The notes under the pieces: model-generated | Database searches by the model: none | Seen by the model: only the letters and a program-made list of their open reading frames with translations | What the model was told of the DNA's origin: nothing | DNA from: Fimousia sp045616445 | GTDB lineage: Bacteria; Bacillota; Clostridia; Lachnospirales; Lachnospiraceae | NCBI GenBank assembly: GCA_045616445.1 | Contig: JAZLGR010000003.1 | Coordinates: 62,001-126,000, forward strand | Direction of reading: 5' to 3' | DNA length: 64,000 bases | Translations under genes and position numbers: made by a program | Shown: positions 50,932-59,634 of the stretch, piece by piece | How the letters are laid out: every line of letters starts with the position of its first letter | Numbering within the stretch: position 1 is the stretch's first letter

Positions 50932-51180
50932 ATGTTAGATAAGATTAAAGGATTTTTAGCTGGATGTGTAGGATTATTTGTACTTTGTGAGATCGTGGGA
51001 TTCTTCGGATTGAAGGATCATTCCCTTGAGAATATCATGGGTCTGACCATTGCAGCGTTTGTCAGTGCTGTTATCATCAATCTGATTATCTTACTCGTTA
51101 TGAGGGTTGGAACAAAGATTCCAAAATGGGTGGCACTCATCGGACTTGTGATCCTTGCCCTCATTGCATTCTTTAAGTAA
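50932..51180 (+). CDS. Small membrane protein of unknown function
   Basis: An 82-residue protein with three predicted hydrophobic segments: about 8-26 (LAGCVGLFVLCEIVGFFGL), 37-58 (GLTIAAFVSAVIINLIILLVM) and 65-81 (WVALIGLVILALIAFF). Short Lys-containing loops separate them. No motif is recognised. It begins 14 bases after the sigma-like gene, behind AAAGGATAGG, and ends 9 bases before the dgt-like gene, so it is probably co-transcribed with both. Confidence 0.8.
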   Translation: MLDKIKGFLAGCVGLFVLCEIVGFFGLKDHSLENIMGLTIAAFVSAVIINLIILLVMRVGTKIPKWVALIGLVILALIAFFK

Positions 51181-51189
51181 AAAGCGTAT

Positions 51190-52194
51190 ATGAACATCAG
51201 AGAAAAGCAGGAAAGAAAAGAAATTGAATATTTTAGTCCCTATGCGGCACTGAGTGCCAAATCAAAGGGGCGCACCTTTCCGGAGGAGGAATGTGATATC
51301 CGTACCTGCTATCAGAGAGACCGGGATCGCATTCTCCATTCCAAGGCCTTTCGCAGGCTGAAGGATAAAACACAGGTTTTTATGTCTCCGAAGGGAGACC
51401 ATTATCGTACCCGTCTGACCCATACCCTAGAGGTTTCCCAGACAGCCCGCACCATCGCAAGGGCTTTGGATCTGAATGAAACATTAACAGAAGCCATTGC
51501 CTTAGGTCACGATCTGGGGCATACCCCGTTCGGCCATGCCGGTGAGCATGCCCTAAACCGCATGATGGAGGGCGGTTTCCGCCACTATGAACAGAGCATC
51601 CGTGTGGTGGATGTTTTGGAAAAAGATGGGAAGGGGCTCAATCTGACCTATGAAGTAAAGGATGGAATTTTGAATCATGGAACGAAGAATATGCCGGAAA
51701 CCTTAGAGGGGAAGATCGTCCGTCTTTCCGACAAGATTGCCTATATCAACCATGATATAGATGACGCCATCCGTGGGGGCGTTCTTCGTGAGGAGGACCT
51801 TCCAAAGGCGGAAACGGACATTCTGGGCCATAAGGTGACAGAGCGAATTGATACGATGATCCGTGCCATGGTGACTGCTTCTGAAGGGAAGAATGACATT
51901 CTCATGGAGCAGGAGGTTTATCATGCCATGCGCTCACTGCGTACCTTTATGTTTGAGCATGTGTATCAGAGTGAGGTCTGTAAAACAGAGGATGAGAAGG
52001 TTCGGTACATCATCGAAGGCCTGGTTGGCCATTACCGTAAAAATGTCGATGAGCTGCCGGAGTTTTGTATCCGTAATTTAGCACTTGGAGTGGACCGGGA
52101 TATCGTTGTCTGTGATTATATCGCAGGTATGACAGATCACTATGCCATCGAGAAATTCAGGGAATATTATGAACCGAAGTTCTGGATGGGATAA
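51190..52194 (+). CDS. dGTP triphosphohydrolase-like HD-domain protein
   Basis: A 334-residue metal-dependent phosphohydrolase. TRLTHTLEVSQTARTIARAL supplies His, LGHDLGHTPFGHAGEHALN the HD pair, and SDKIAYINHDIDDAIRGG the last Asp of the HD site. The opening block YFSPYAALSAKSKGR followed by CDIRTCYQRDRDRILHSKAFRRLKDKTQVF is the dGTPase-family N-terminus. It converts dNTPs to nucleosides and PPPi. Whether it prefers dGTP is not visible. The start ATG 51190 has no strong ribosome binding site and is probably coupled to the preceding gene. Confidence 0.9.
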   Translation: MNIREKQERKEIEYFSPYAALSAKSKGRTFPEEECDIRTCYQRDRDRILHSKAFRRLKDKTQVFMSPKGDHYRTRLTHTLEVSQTARTIARALDLNETLTEAIALGHDLGHTPFGHAGEHALNRMMEGGFRHYEQSIRVVDVLEKDGKGLNLTYEVKDGILNHGTKNMPETLEGKIVRLSDKIAYINHDIDDAIRGGVLREEDLPKAETDILGHKVTERIDTMIRAMVTASEGKNDILMEQEVYHAMRSLRTFMFEHVYQSEVCKTEDEKVRYIIEGLVGHYRKNVDELPEFCIRNLALGVDRDIVVCDYIAGMTDHYAIEKFREYYEPKFWMG

Positions 52195-52221
52195 AAGGAA
52201 TATATAAGTGGGGAAAGTGTT

Positions 52222-53334
52222 ATGTATGATTATTTAGTTGTTGGATCTGGCCTTTACGGGGCAGTATTTGCCAGAGAGGCAGCCAACAAAGGGAAAAAGG
52301 TATTGGTCATTGACAGACGTTCCCATATCGCTGGGAATATCTATACAGAAAAGATCGAAGGCATCAACTTCCACAAGTATGGTGCACACATTTTCCATAC
52401 CAATGATAAAAAAGTGTGGAACTATGTGAATCAGTTTGCAGAATTTAACCGTTTTACCAACTCTCCTGTGGCAAACTACAAGGGAGAGCTTTATTCCATG
52501 CCATTTAATATGTACACATTCAATCAGATGTGGGGCGTAGTGACACCGGAGGAAGCGGCTGCAAAGATTGAAGAGCAGAAGAAGGAAATCACGGGGGAGC
52601 CTAAAAACTTAGAAGAACAGGCCATCTCCCTCGTGGGCAGAGATATCTATGAGAAACTGGTGAAGGGCTATACTGAAAAACAGTGGGGAAGGGACTGCAA
52701 AGAGCTGCCTGCCTTTATCATCAAACGTCTGCCGGTTCGATTAACCTTTGACAACAACTATTTTAATGCCCTTTATCAGGGGATTCCGATGGGCGGCTAC
52801 ACAAAGCTGGTTGCCAATATGTTAGAGGGTATCGAAATTCGATTAAATTGTGATTATTTAGAGGATAAGGAAAGCTGGGATCAGATGGCTGAGAAGGTGG
52901 TTTATACTGGTGCCATTGACGCTTATTTTAACTATCAGCTGGGCAATCTTGAGTATCGCTCCGTGCGTTTTGAGAATGAACTTCTGGATATTCCAAACTT
53001 CCAGGGCAATGCGGCGGTGAATTATACTGACAGGGAGACACCTTGGACCAGAATCATTGAACATAAATGGTTTGAATTTGGCAAGGATGAGGAAGGCAAT
53101 GATCTTCCAAAGACCATCATCTCCAGAGAATACTCTTCCGAATGGAAGCCGGGGGATGAACCATATTATCCGGTCAATGATGGGGCAAATGGTGCACTCT
53201 ACGGGAAGTATAAGGCGTTAGCCGATCAGGAAGAGAAGGTGATCTTCGGGGGCCGACTCGGAGAATACCGATACTATGATATGGATCAGGTCATCGCATC
53301 TGCCTTATCCATGTGCGAAAAAGAATTATCATAG
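52222..53334 (+). CDS. glf: UDP-galactopyranose mutase
   Basis: A flavoenzyme that turns UDP-galactopyranose into UDP-galactofuranose for surface glycans. It has 370 residues. DYLVVGSGLYGAVFAREA is the FAD loop, and VIDRRSHIAGNIYTE and GAHIFHTNDKKVWNYV follow. YTEKQWGRDCKELP and RLPVRLTFDNNYFNALYQGIPMGGYTKLV are GLF signatures with the UDP-binding Arg and Trp. No galactofuranosyltransferase gene is adjacent. GGGGAAAGTGTT precedes ATG 52222. Confidence 0.96.
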   Translation: MYDYLVVGSGLYGAVFAREAANKGKKVLVIDRRSHIAGNIYTEKIEGINFHKYGAHIFHTNDKKVWNYVNQFAEFNRFTNSPVANYKGELYSMPFNMYTFNQMWGVVTPEEAAAKIEEQKKEITGEPKNLEEQAISLVGRDIYEKLVKGYTEKQWGRDCKELPAFIIKRLPVRLTFDNNYFNALYQGIPMGGYTKLVANMLEGIEIRLNCDYLEDKESWDQMAEKVVYTGAIDAYFNYQLGNLEYRSVRFENELLDIPNFQGNAAVNYTDRETPWTRIIEHKWFEFGKDEEGNDLPKTIISREYSSEWKPGDEPYYPVNDGANGALYGKYKALADQEEKVIFGGRLGEYRYYDMDQVIASALSMCEKELS

Positions 53335-53352
53335 AATAGGATCATAAATAAA

Positions 53353-53384
53353 AAAAAGAAGGTGAATCAACACCTTCTTTTTTT
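53353..53384. terminator. Bidirectional terminator between glf and tRNA-Leu
   Basis: GAAGGTG pairs with CACCTTC around AATCAA, with an A-run on one side and a T-run on the other. Confidence 0.88.
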
Positions 53385-53385
53385 A

Positions 53386-53468
53386 TGCCGTAGGCCGGAC
53401 TCGAACCGGCACGAGCTAGGCCCGGCAGATTTTGAGTCTGCTGCGTCTGCCAATTCCGCCACTACGGC
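53386..53468 (-). tRNA. tRNA-Leu (anticodon CAA)
   Basis: A class II tRNA of 83 bases. Acceptor arms GCCGTAG/CTACGGC pair fully. The anticodon stem GCAGA/TCTGC encloses CTCAAAA (anticodon CAA), and a variable arm precedes the T-arm with GTTCGAGTC. The discriminator is A and no CCA is encoded. Confidence 0.95.
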
Positions 53469-53482
53469 TTATCAACTAAATC

Positions 53483-53512
53483 ATTTTAGCACTTTTTGCA
53501 GTGAAATGTCAA
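53483..53512 (-). promoter_or_regulatory. Promoter of tRNA-Leu
   Basis: On the minus strand TTGACA (complement of 53507-53512), 18 bases, TAAAAT (complement of 53483-53488). Confidence 0.8.
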
Positions 53513-53552
53513 TATCTGCATGAATATTTTACAAAGGTGCAGGATTATGCAT

Positions 53553-53581
53553 TTGCCTAAAGCAGGATGGAGTGTTAAAAT
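53553..53581 (+). promoter_or_regulatory. SigA-type promoter of the LCP operon
   Basis: TTGCCT (53553-53558), 17 bases, TAAAAT (53576-53581). Confidence 0.65.
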
Positions 53582-53616
53582 AATATAGGAATACTAGAAC
53601 GAAAAGGAGATTATGA

Positions 53617-55122
53617 ATGAAGTATACAGAATATTTGAAAAAGACCATCCTCGGCAAGATTACGCTGGTATTATGGATCATCTTAACTGCCCTGATTGTG
53701 GCATGCCTTTATATGATGAAGCTTTATCTTCCAGCGAAACTTTTTCTGATCGGCATCGTGGCAGCAGTGATCGTGATCTTATTTACCTGGCTCTGCCATT
53801 ATAAACTGCCTAAGATTAGTATAATCTTATTAGTATTGTTAATCGGTATTGTGGGCGTGGGAACCATGGGAATCAGCAAGTTATACAGCGTGACAACTTC
53901 CATCACATCCAACGCAGACAAGGAAGTGGAAACCGTATATATTGCCACCCTTGCTAAATCCAAGATCAAACCGGAAGACGACTTCTCTGAATATAAGATG
54001 GCCTATGTATCTACCGATGACACTGCCTATGACAGATCTTCAGAAGTACTCAATGAGAATGATAAAACAGTTAAGAAGAGCTTACCATGTAAGAATGCAA
54101 TCCGTGCATATCATTCCTTACAGAAGGAAGATGGTACCCAGCTCATCTATCTCACTCCAACTGCACTTGCAGAATTAGATGCGCTGGATGTGGAATTTGA
54201 AAAAGAATTTAAGATTTTATTTTCCAAAGAATATCCAATGGGAGCAATTCAGACCAAGGAAGTAGACGTGAAGAACGAAACCTATACCATCTATATTCAG
54301 GGTGTAGATGCTTCCTCCGGCAATACAACCGGCAAATCTAAGGAGGGCAAGATTTTCTCCACAGGACGTGGTGACTGTAACATCCTGCTTACCATTAATC
54401 CGGTAACCAACCAGGCATGTATGCAGGTGATTCCACGAGACTTAAAGGTTTACATTGCCAACAAGGACGTGGAAAGTAAGTTATCCTACAGCTCCTGGTG
54501 GGGCGGTGTGCAGGCATCCATTGATTCTTTAGAAGAATACTTCGACATTGATATCAACTACTATGCGAAATTGAATTTCGCTGGTCTCACAACCGTAATT
54601 GACCAGTTAGATGGTGTCAACGTATGGAGTGATTATGACTTTGATGTGGATGTCAACCAGTCTGAAGAATGGGGTGATACTTATCCGGTTCACTTCTCCC
54701 AGGGCTTTAATAAAGTCAATGGTGTGGAAGGACTTGCATTCGCCAGAGCAAGAAAGATGCTTCCGGAAGATGCCCTTTCCAGATCCATCAACCACTTAAA
54801 CTTAGTAAAAGCAATCTTTAGAAGATTTGCAGAAGATCCAACCTATGATCATGCAATGGATATTTTAGCTGCAATCTCCAAAAACTTTGTAACCAACATT
54901 CCGAAGAAGAATTTCAAGGATGTATTCAATACAACAGTGGAACTCATTCCAGATATCGTCAATGACAGAATCGAAGCAAATTCCATGGAAGGTACTGTAG
55001 AATGGGGAACTGATCCGGTACGTGGAAAATATAAGAGATATTTCATTCCAAAGGATGGCGAAACCAAGGCAGTCAAAGACCGCATTGAAGCAGTTCGCAA
55101 TTCCGCAGACAAGGAGAAGTAG
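53617..55122 (+). CDS. LytR-CpsA-Psr family envelope protein
   Basis: It is predicted to attach glycopolymers such as teichoic acids or polysaccharides to peptidoglycan outside the membrane. It has 501 residues. Three hydrophobic segments lie at about 15-33, 43-60 and 68-87, the last leading to the outer face. An accessory domain (about 100-215) precedes the LCP catalytic domain. In that domain, GRGDCNILLTINP and MQVIPRDLKVYI carry the Asp/Arg phosphate contacts, and GLTTVIDQLDGVNVWSDYDFD and LAFARARKMLPEDALSRSINH are the later family blocks. AAAAGGAG precedes the start. Two small genes follow closely. Confidence 0.92.
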   Translation: MKYTEYLKKTILGKITLVLWIILTALIVACLYMMKLYLPAKLFLIGIVAAVIVILFTWLCHYKLPKISIILLVLLIGIVGVGTMGISKLYSVTTSITSNADKEVETVYIATLAKSKIKPEDDFSEYKMAYVSTDDTAYDRSSEVLNENDKTVKKSLPCKNAIRAYHSLQKEDGTQLIYLTPTALAELDALDVEFEKEFKILFSKEYPMGAIQTKEVDVKNETYTIYIQGVDASSGNTTGKSKEGKIFSTGRGDCNILLTINPVTNQACMQVIPRDLKVYIANKDVESKLSYSSWWGGVQASIDSLEEYFDIDINYYAKLNFAGLTTVIDQLDGVNVWSDYDFDVDVNQSEEWGDTYPVHFSQGFNKVNGVEGLAFARARKMLPEDALSRSINHLNLVKAIFRRFAEDPTYDHAMDILAAISKNFVTNIPKKNFKDVFNTTVELIPDIVNDRIEANSMEGTVEWGTDPVRGKYKRYFIPKDGETKAVKDRIEAVRNSADKEK

Positions 55123-55125
55123 GAC

Positions 55126-55836
55126 ATGAAGAAAATTCTGGCAGTATTTGTCGTCATTATTATCGCTGTAGCAGCAGGCTGCTATGGATATTATGCGAAA
55201 GTGGTAAAACCACAGGAATTATATGCCCAGGCAGAAGAAGTATTTGCCCAGAAGGATTACGATCAGGCACTTGACTTATATAGTCAGCTTGGTGACTATG
55301 AGGATGCGAAGATCAAAGCCGATGGCATTGCCGCATACAAAAACAGTATCGACCTCATGGGACAGGGCAAGTTAAAGAAGGCATTGAAGGAGCTTCACAA
55401 GGTGAATCAGGATATGGAACTGATCAACTGTGATAAGTTCATCCACCGCTGTAAGCTTTATAAGAATATGCAGTTTGACCGCAAAGCCTTATCCAAGCGA
55501 GAACGTGCCAAGGAAGAAAAGTTCGACCGTTTTGGCTATTATGGAAACTGGGAGACAACAGATTTTGTGATCCATGTGAAGACAACCATTGATGAAGAGG
55601 GAACAGTTCATATTGGTGCTTACGTGGATGAGAATATGAAGGCAAAGAAGGATCAGTATGTGGAAGCAGGCTATGACCGAACCTTTGAACGTATCGAATG
55701 GAATATTGACGATACCGAAGATCCGGATTACAGCATTGCCTACTCCTACGATATGATCAACAAGACCATTCGCATCAGTCATTATGCGAAAAACGATGGA
55801 AGAATGACCAACCAGATTTTACTTTATATGGAGTAA
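55126..55836 (+). CDS. Membrane-anchored protein with TPR-like helices, unknown function
   Basis: A 236-residue protein. An N-terminal membrane anchor (about 4-23, ILAVFVVIIIAVAAGCYGYYA) is followed by helices that resemble tetratricopeptide repeats (LYAQAEEVFAQKDYDQALDLYSQLGDYEDAKIKADGI, 33-69). The C-terminal half (about 135-236) is beta-rich, with DYSIAYSYDMINKTIRISHY. A lipobox-like Cys is at 19 but in a poor context. It begins 3 bases after the LCP stop, with AAGGAGAAGTAGG before it. It likely faces outside the cell and may assist the LCP protein; that is inference. Confidence 0.75.
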   Translation: MKKILAVFVVIIIAVAAGCYGYYAKVVKPQELYAQAEEVFAQKDYDQALDLYSQLGDYEDAKIKADGIAAYKNSIDLMGQGKLKKALKELHKVNQDMELINCDKFIHRCKLYKNMQFDRKALSKRERAKEEKFDRFGYYGNWETTDFVIHVKTTIDEEGTVHIGAYVDENMKAKKDQYVEAGYDRTFERIEWNIDDTEDPDYSIAYSYDMINKTIRISHYAKNDGRMTNQILLYME

Positions 55837-55842
55837 TCAAAG

Positions 55843-56229
55843 ATGGAATGTTTCGAAGTAGATACGAAGATAATTTCATATGTCAATAATCAGTTGGATG
55901 ACGAGGAGATGGACCGGGTACTTCATCACATTGCCCACTGCGAGAAATGCAGGGAGGAGATGGAACTTTTTTACACCCTGTCTGAAGGGATGCGTCAGAT
56001 GGAATCCGATGAGATTACCATCTACAATTATCCGGAAAGCTTTGAACATAAGCGTCATCAGGATATGCGCAATGTGGAAGGCCGTAAGACTGCCCGCCAG
56101 ATTGCAGACCGCCTGATTATATGGATGGTACTGGCTATTATATTCGTCGGTATCATGTATGGCATATTCCATATTTTTGAGTATCATATGGAGTTATTCA
56201 GTATCCTGTTCGAACAGATCAAAGGATAA
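55843..56229 (+). CDS. Zinc-finger anti-sigma-like membrane protein
   Basis: A 128-residue protein. The segment HHIAHCEKCREEM (about residues 28-40) is an anti-sigma zinc finger (H-x3-C-x2-C), as in RsiW/RsrA-type ZAS domains. A single membrane helix follows at about 90-113 (LIIWMVLAIIFVGIMYGIFHIF), then a short end. This is the layout of an anti-ECF-sigma factor, but no ECF sigma gene is adjacent. It is the last gene of the LCP operon, so an envelope-related signal is plausible. A terminator follows. Confidence 0.75.
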   Translation: MECFEVDTKIISYVNNQLDDEEMDRVLHHIAHCEKCREEMELFYTLSEGMRQMESDEITIYNYPESFEHKRHQDMRNVEGRKTARQIADRLIIWMVLAIIFVGIMYGIFHIFEYHMELFSILFEQIKG

Positions 56230-56237
56230 GATTAGTC

Positions 56238-56268
56238 AAATCGCCAGTCTGGTGACTGGCGATTTTTT
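56238..56268 (+). terminator. Intrinsic terminator before polA
   Basis: AAATCGCCAGTC pairs with GACTGGCGATTT around TGGT, then a T-run. Confidence 0.9.
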
Positions 56269-56282
56269 GAGGAGGTTTTTCT

Positions 56283-58922
56283 ATGAGCAATAAATTAGTC
56301 CTCATTGATGGACACAGTATATTAAACCGTGCATTTTACGGCCTGCCAGATTTGACCAACAGTGAAGGAAAGCATACCAATGCCGTACTTGGCTTTTTAA
56401 ATATTATGTTCCGCTTTTTAGAAGAGGAAAGCGCTACCCACCTTCTGGTCGCATTTGACTTAAAGGCGCCAACCTTCCGCCACCAGATGTTTGACGGCTA
56501 TAAAGGCACAAGAAAACCGATGCCCGATGAGCTTCACGAACAGGTGGATACAGTGAAGGAAGTATTATCAGCTATGAACATTCCTGTCATTACCAGACCA
56601 GGATATGAGGCGGATGACATTCTTGGCACCCTGTCCAAAGAAGCAGAGGAAGCTGGATTTGAAGTAACCATCGTCTCCGGCGACCGAGATTTATTACAGC
56701 TTGCCACCGATCATGTTCAGATTCGTATTCCGAAGACAAAGCGTGGCGGTACAACCGTGGAAAATTATTATGCAAAGGATGTGTTGGAACAGTATCAGGT
56801 AACACCGAAGGAATTCATCGATGTGAAGGGGTTACAGGGCGATACTGCGGACAACATCCCGGGCGTTCCTGGAATTGGAGAGAAGACAGCAACCAAGCTG
56901 ATCGTAGAATTCCATTCCATTGAGAATGCCTACGAACATATCGATGAAGTAAAACCGAAGAGAGCCCAGACCAACTTAAAGGAATATTATGATCAGGCAA
57001 TCATGAGTAAGGTCCTTGCAACGATCAAATTAGACTGTGACCTTGATTATTCCTTCCGGGAAGCAGTTCTTTCGGATATCTATACATCAGAAGGCTATGC
57101 CTTATTAAAGAAATTAGAGATCAAATCCGTCTTAAAGCGCTTTGAGGGCGTGGAAGAGCCGGAACGCTTTGACATTACATTTACAACAGAACATGATTTT
57201 AACCGTGTGGATGAAATCTTCAAGGAAGCTGTTCAGGCGGATGTAACTGGCCTTGGTTTAATGGAAGAAGATGGGCAGTTACTTGGTCTTTCCCTGTATT
57301 ATAAAGAAGACGAGGCAGTATTCATCCCGGCAGAAGGCTTCTTAACAGCTGGTTATTTAGAAGAACAGATTACCCGCCTGTACCGTGATGGCAGGAAAAT
57401 CGCTGTGTTAGACTTAAAACGCGTGCTCTTCCACAGTGAACTTCAGGAGGAGATGGCAAGCTTATTCGACTGCCGTGTGGCTGCCTACCTGTTAAATCCA
57501 TTAAAGGACACCTACCTCTACGAAGACATCGCCCGCGACTACTTAGGTGAGATGTTACCGTCTAAGAAGGAACTCTTAGAGAAGCTTACCTGGTCCCAGG
57601 CACTTGCCAAATCTGAGGAGAAAGCAGTCAAATGTATCTGTTACGATGCCATTGTAGCGGCAAAATCCGTGGCTTCCTTAACTGCTAAGTTAAAAGAGCA
57701 GAATATAACTGCTCTTTATGAAGAAATCGAAATTCCAACTGTATTTGCCCTCGCAGATATGGAAAAACGCGGCATCCGCGTGGAAAAGGACGCCTTAAAG
57801 GCATACGGGGAACAGCTTGTGGATCAGATTGCAGAATTAGAAGCAGCAATCTATGAGGAAGCAGGCGAAACCTTCAATATCAACTCTCCAAAGCAGTTAG
57901 GCGTGGTGCTCTTTGAGCATATGGGCCTGACTGGAGGCAAGAAGACAAAGACAGGTTACTCCACCAGCGTGGATGTACTGGAAAAATTAACTGCAGACTA
58001 TCCGATCTGCCAGAAGATTTTAGACTACCGCCATCTGGCAAAATTAAAATCCACTTACGCAGACGGATTATATCCATATATTCAGGAAGATAACCGTATC
58101 CACGGCAAATTCCACCAGACCATCACAGCCACCGGACGAATCAGCTCCGCAGATCCAAACCTTCAGAATATTCCGATTCGAATGCCGCTTGGACGTGCCA
58201 TTCGTAAAGTATTTGTACCTGAGGACGGATATATCTTTGTGGACGCCGATTATAGCCAGATTGAGTTACGTGTGCTGGCACATCTGTCTGGGGATCAGAC
58301 ACTGATTCAGGCCTTCAACGATGAGAAGGATATCCATACCTCCACCGCTTCGGAAGTATTTGAAACACCGATGGAAGAGGTAACACCAGACCAGAGACGC
58401 AATGCCAAGGCAGTAAACTTCGGAATCGTGTACGGAATCAGTGCATTTGGCCTGTCACAGGATCTGAATATCAGCCGCAAACAGGCACAGGAATACATCA
58501 ACAAATATTTTGCAACCTACCCGGGTATCAAGGAATTCCTTGACAAAGCTGTGGCAGATGCCAAAGAAAAGGGGGTGGTGACCACCATGTTTGGAAGAAT
58601 CCGTCCAGTTCCGGAATTAAAATCCAGTAATTTCATGACAAGAAACTTCGGAGAACGAGTTGCCATGAATGCACCGATTCAGGGTACTGCGGCAGATATC
58701 ATGAAGATTGCCATGTTCCGCGTCAATATGCGTATGAAGAAGGAGCAGATGGCATCCAGACTCATCCTACAGATTCACGATGAACTGCTCATCGAAGCAA
58801 AAGTGGAAGAAGTGGAACAGGTAAAAGAAATTTTAAGAGAAGAAATGATGCAGGCAGCCAAGCTTTCCATCGCCTTAGTCATCGACATGAACACAGGCGA
58901 AAACTGGTTTGACGCACATTAA
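56283..58922 (+). CDS. polA: DNA polymerase I
   Basis: A repair and Okazaki-fragment polymerase of 879 residues. Domain 1 (1-290) is the 5'-3' exonuclease/FEN, with LIDGHSILNRAFYG, YEADDILGTL, SGDRDLLQL and GVPGIGEKTATKLI. Domain 2 (about 300-470) has the 3'-5' exonuclease fold, but the D-x-E pair is not found (VTGLGLMEEDGQ in its place), so proofreading is probably lost. Domain 3 has motif A DADYSQIELRVLAHLSGD, motif B RRNAKAVNFGIVYG and motif C QIHDELLIEA. GAGGAGG precedes the start. coaE follows within 20 bases. Confidence 0.97.
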   Translation: MSNKLVLIDGHSILNRAFYGLPDLTNSEGKHTNAVLGFLNIMFRFLEEESATHLLVAFDLKAPTFRHQMFDGYKGTRKPMPDELHEQVDTVKEVLSAMNIPVITRPGYEADDILGTLSKEAEEAGFEVTIVSGDRDLLQLATDHVQIRIPKTKRGGTTVENYYAKDVLEQYQVTPKEFIDVKGLQGDTADNIPGVPGIGEKTATKLIVEFHSIENAYEHIDEVKPKRAQTNLKEYYDQAIMSKVLATIKLDCDLDYSFREAVLSDIYTSEGYALLKKLEIKSVLKRFEGVEEPERFDITFTTEHDFNRVDEIFKEAVQADVTGLGLMEEDGQLLGLSLYYKEDEAVFIPAEGFLTAGYLEEQITRLYRDGRKIAVLDLKRVLFHSELQEEMASLFDCRVAAYLLNPLKDTYLYEDIARDYLGEMLPSKKELLEKLTWSQALAKSEEKAVKCICYDAIVAAKSVASLTAKLKEQNITALYEEIEIPTVFALADMEKRGIRVEKDALKAYGEQLVDQIAELEAAIYEEAGETFNINSPKQLGVVLFEHMGLTGGKKTKTGYSTSVDVLEKLTADYPICQKILDYRHLAKLKSTYADGLYPYIQEDNRIHGKFHQTITATGRISSADPNLQNIPIRMPLGRAIRKVFVPEDGYIFVDADYSQIELRVLAHLSGDQTLIQAFNDEKDIHTSTASEVFETPMEEVTPDQRRNAKAVNFGIVYGISAFGLSQDLNISRKQAQEYINKYFATYPGIKEFLDKAVADAKEKGVVTTMFGRIRPVPELKSSNFMTRNFGERVAMNAPIQGTAADIMKIAMFRVNMRMKKEQMASRLILQIHDELLIEAKVEEVEQVKEILREEMMQAAKLSIALVIDMNTGENWFDAH

Positions 58923-58941
58923 TGAGATAAAAGGAATCACA

Positions 58942-59529
58942 ATGAAAGTTTTAGGAATTACAGGTGGAGTAGGATCCGGCAAAAGCGTGGTCCTCTCCAT
59001 TATGGAAGAAAAATTAGGTTGTAAGACCATCTTAAGCGACCTGGTTGCCCATGATCTGATGGAACCAGGTGCAATCAACTACAATGAAATCGTAAAAGCA
59101 TTCGGTACGGGTATCCTGAATGAAGATCAGACTATCAACCGTCAGGCCCTTGGCGCCATCGTATTCGCGGATGAAGAGAAATTAAATCAGCTCAATGCCA
59201 TCACCCATCCAAATGTAAAAGAAGAAATCAAAAACCGCATCGCAAAGATTAAAGAAGAAGGAACTGCTTCTGCCATTTTATTAGAAGCTGCTCTGCTAAT
59301 CGAAGCGGGATATGAAGAAATCTATGATGAACTCTGGTACATCTATGTGAACAAAGAAACCAGATACGAGAGACTCTATAAAGGCAGAGGCTACAGCAGA
59401 GAACGTACGGATTCCATTATGAAAAATCAGCTTTCCGAGGAAGAATACCGTGCCCATGCCGATGTGATTATTGATAATTCCTATACAGTGGAAGAAACAG
59501 AAAGACAAATTCGTAAAGTTTTTAGGTAG
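58942..59529 (+). CDS. coaE: Dephospho-CoA kinase
   Basis: It phosphorylates the 3'-hydroxyl of dephospho-CoA in the last step of CoA synthesis. It has 195 residues. ITGGVGSGKSVV near the start is the P-loop, SDLVAHDLM binds substrate, and NAITHPNVKEEI and LEAALLIEAGYEE follow. ATG 58942 is preceded by AAAAGGA. The polA-coaE order is conserved in many Firmicutes. Confidence 0.95.
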   Translation: MKVLGITGGVGSGKSVVLSIMEEKLGCKTILSDLVAHDLMEPGAINYNEIVKAFGTGILNEDQTINRQALGAIVFADEEKLNQLNAITHPNVKEEIKNRIAKIKEEGTASAILLEAALLIEAGYEEIYDELWYIYVNKETRYERLYKGRGYSRERTDSIMKNQLSEEEYRAHADVIIDNSYTVEETERQIRKVFR

Positions 59530-59634
59530 CAGCATAGAAAAAGCTATGTTATAATAGGTAACAGTCGTTGTATACACGTGTATTTGTTAGGAATACATTT
59601 GTGCGCAACAAAAAGAAATTGAAGGAATGATACA

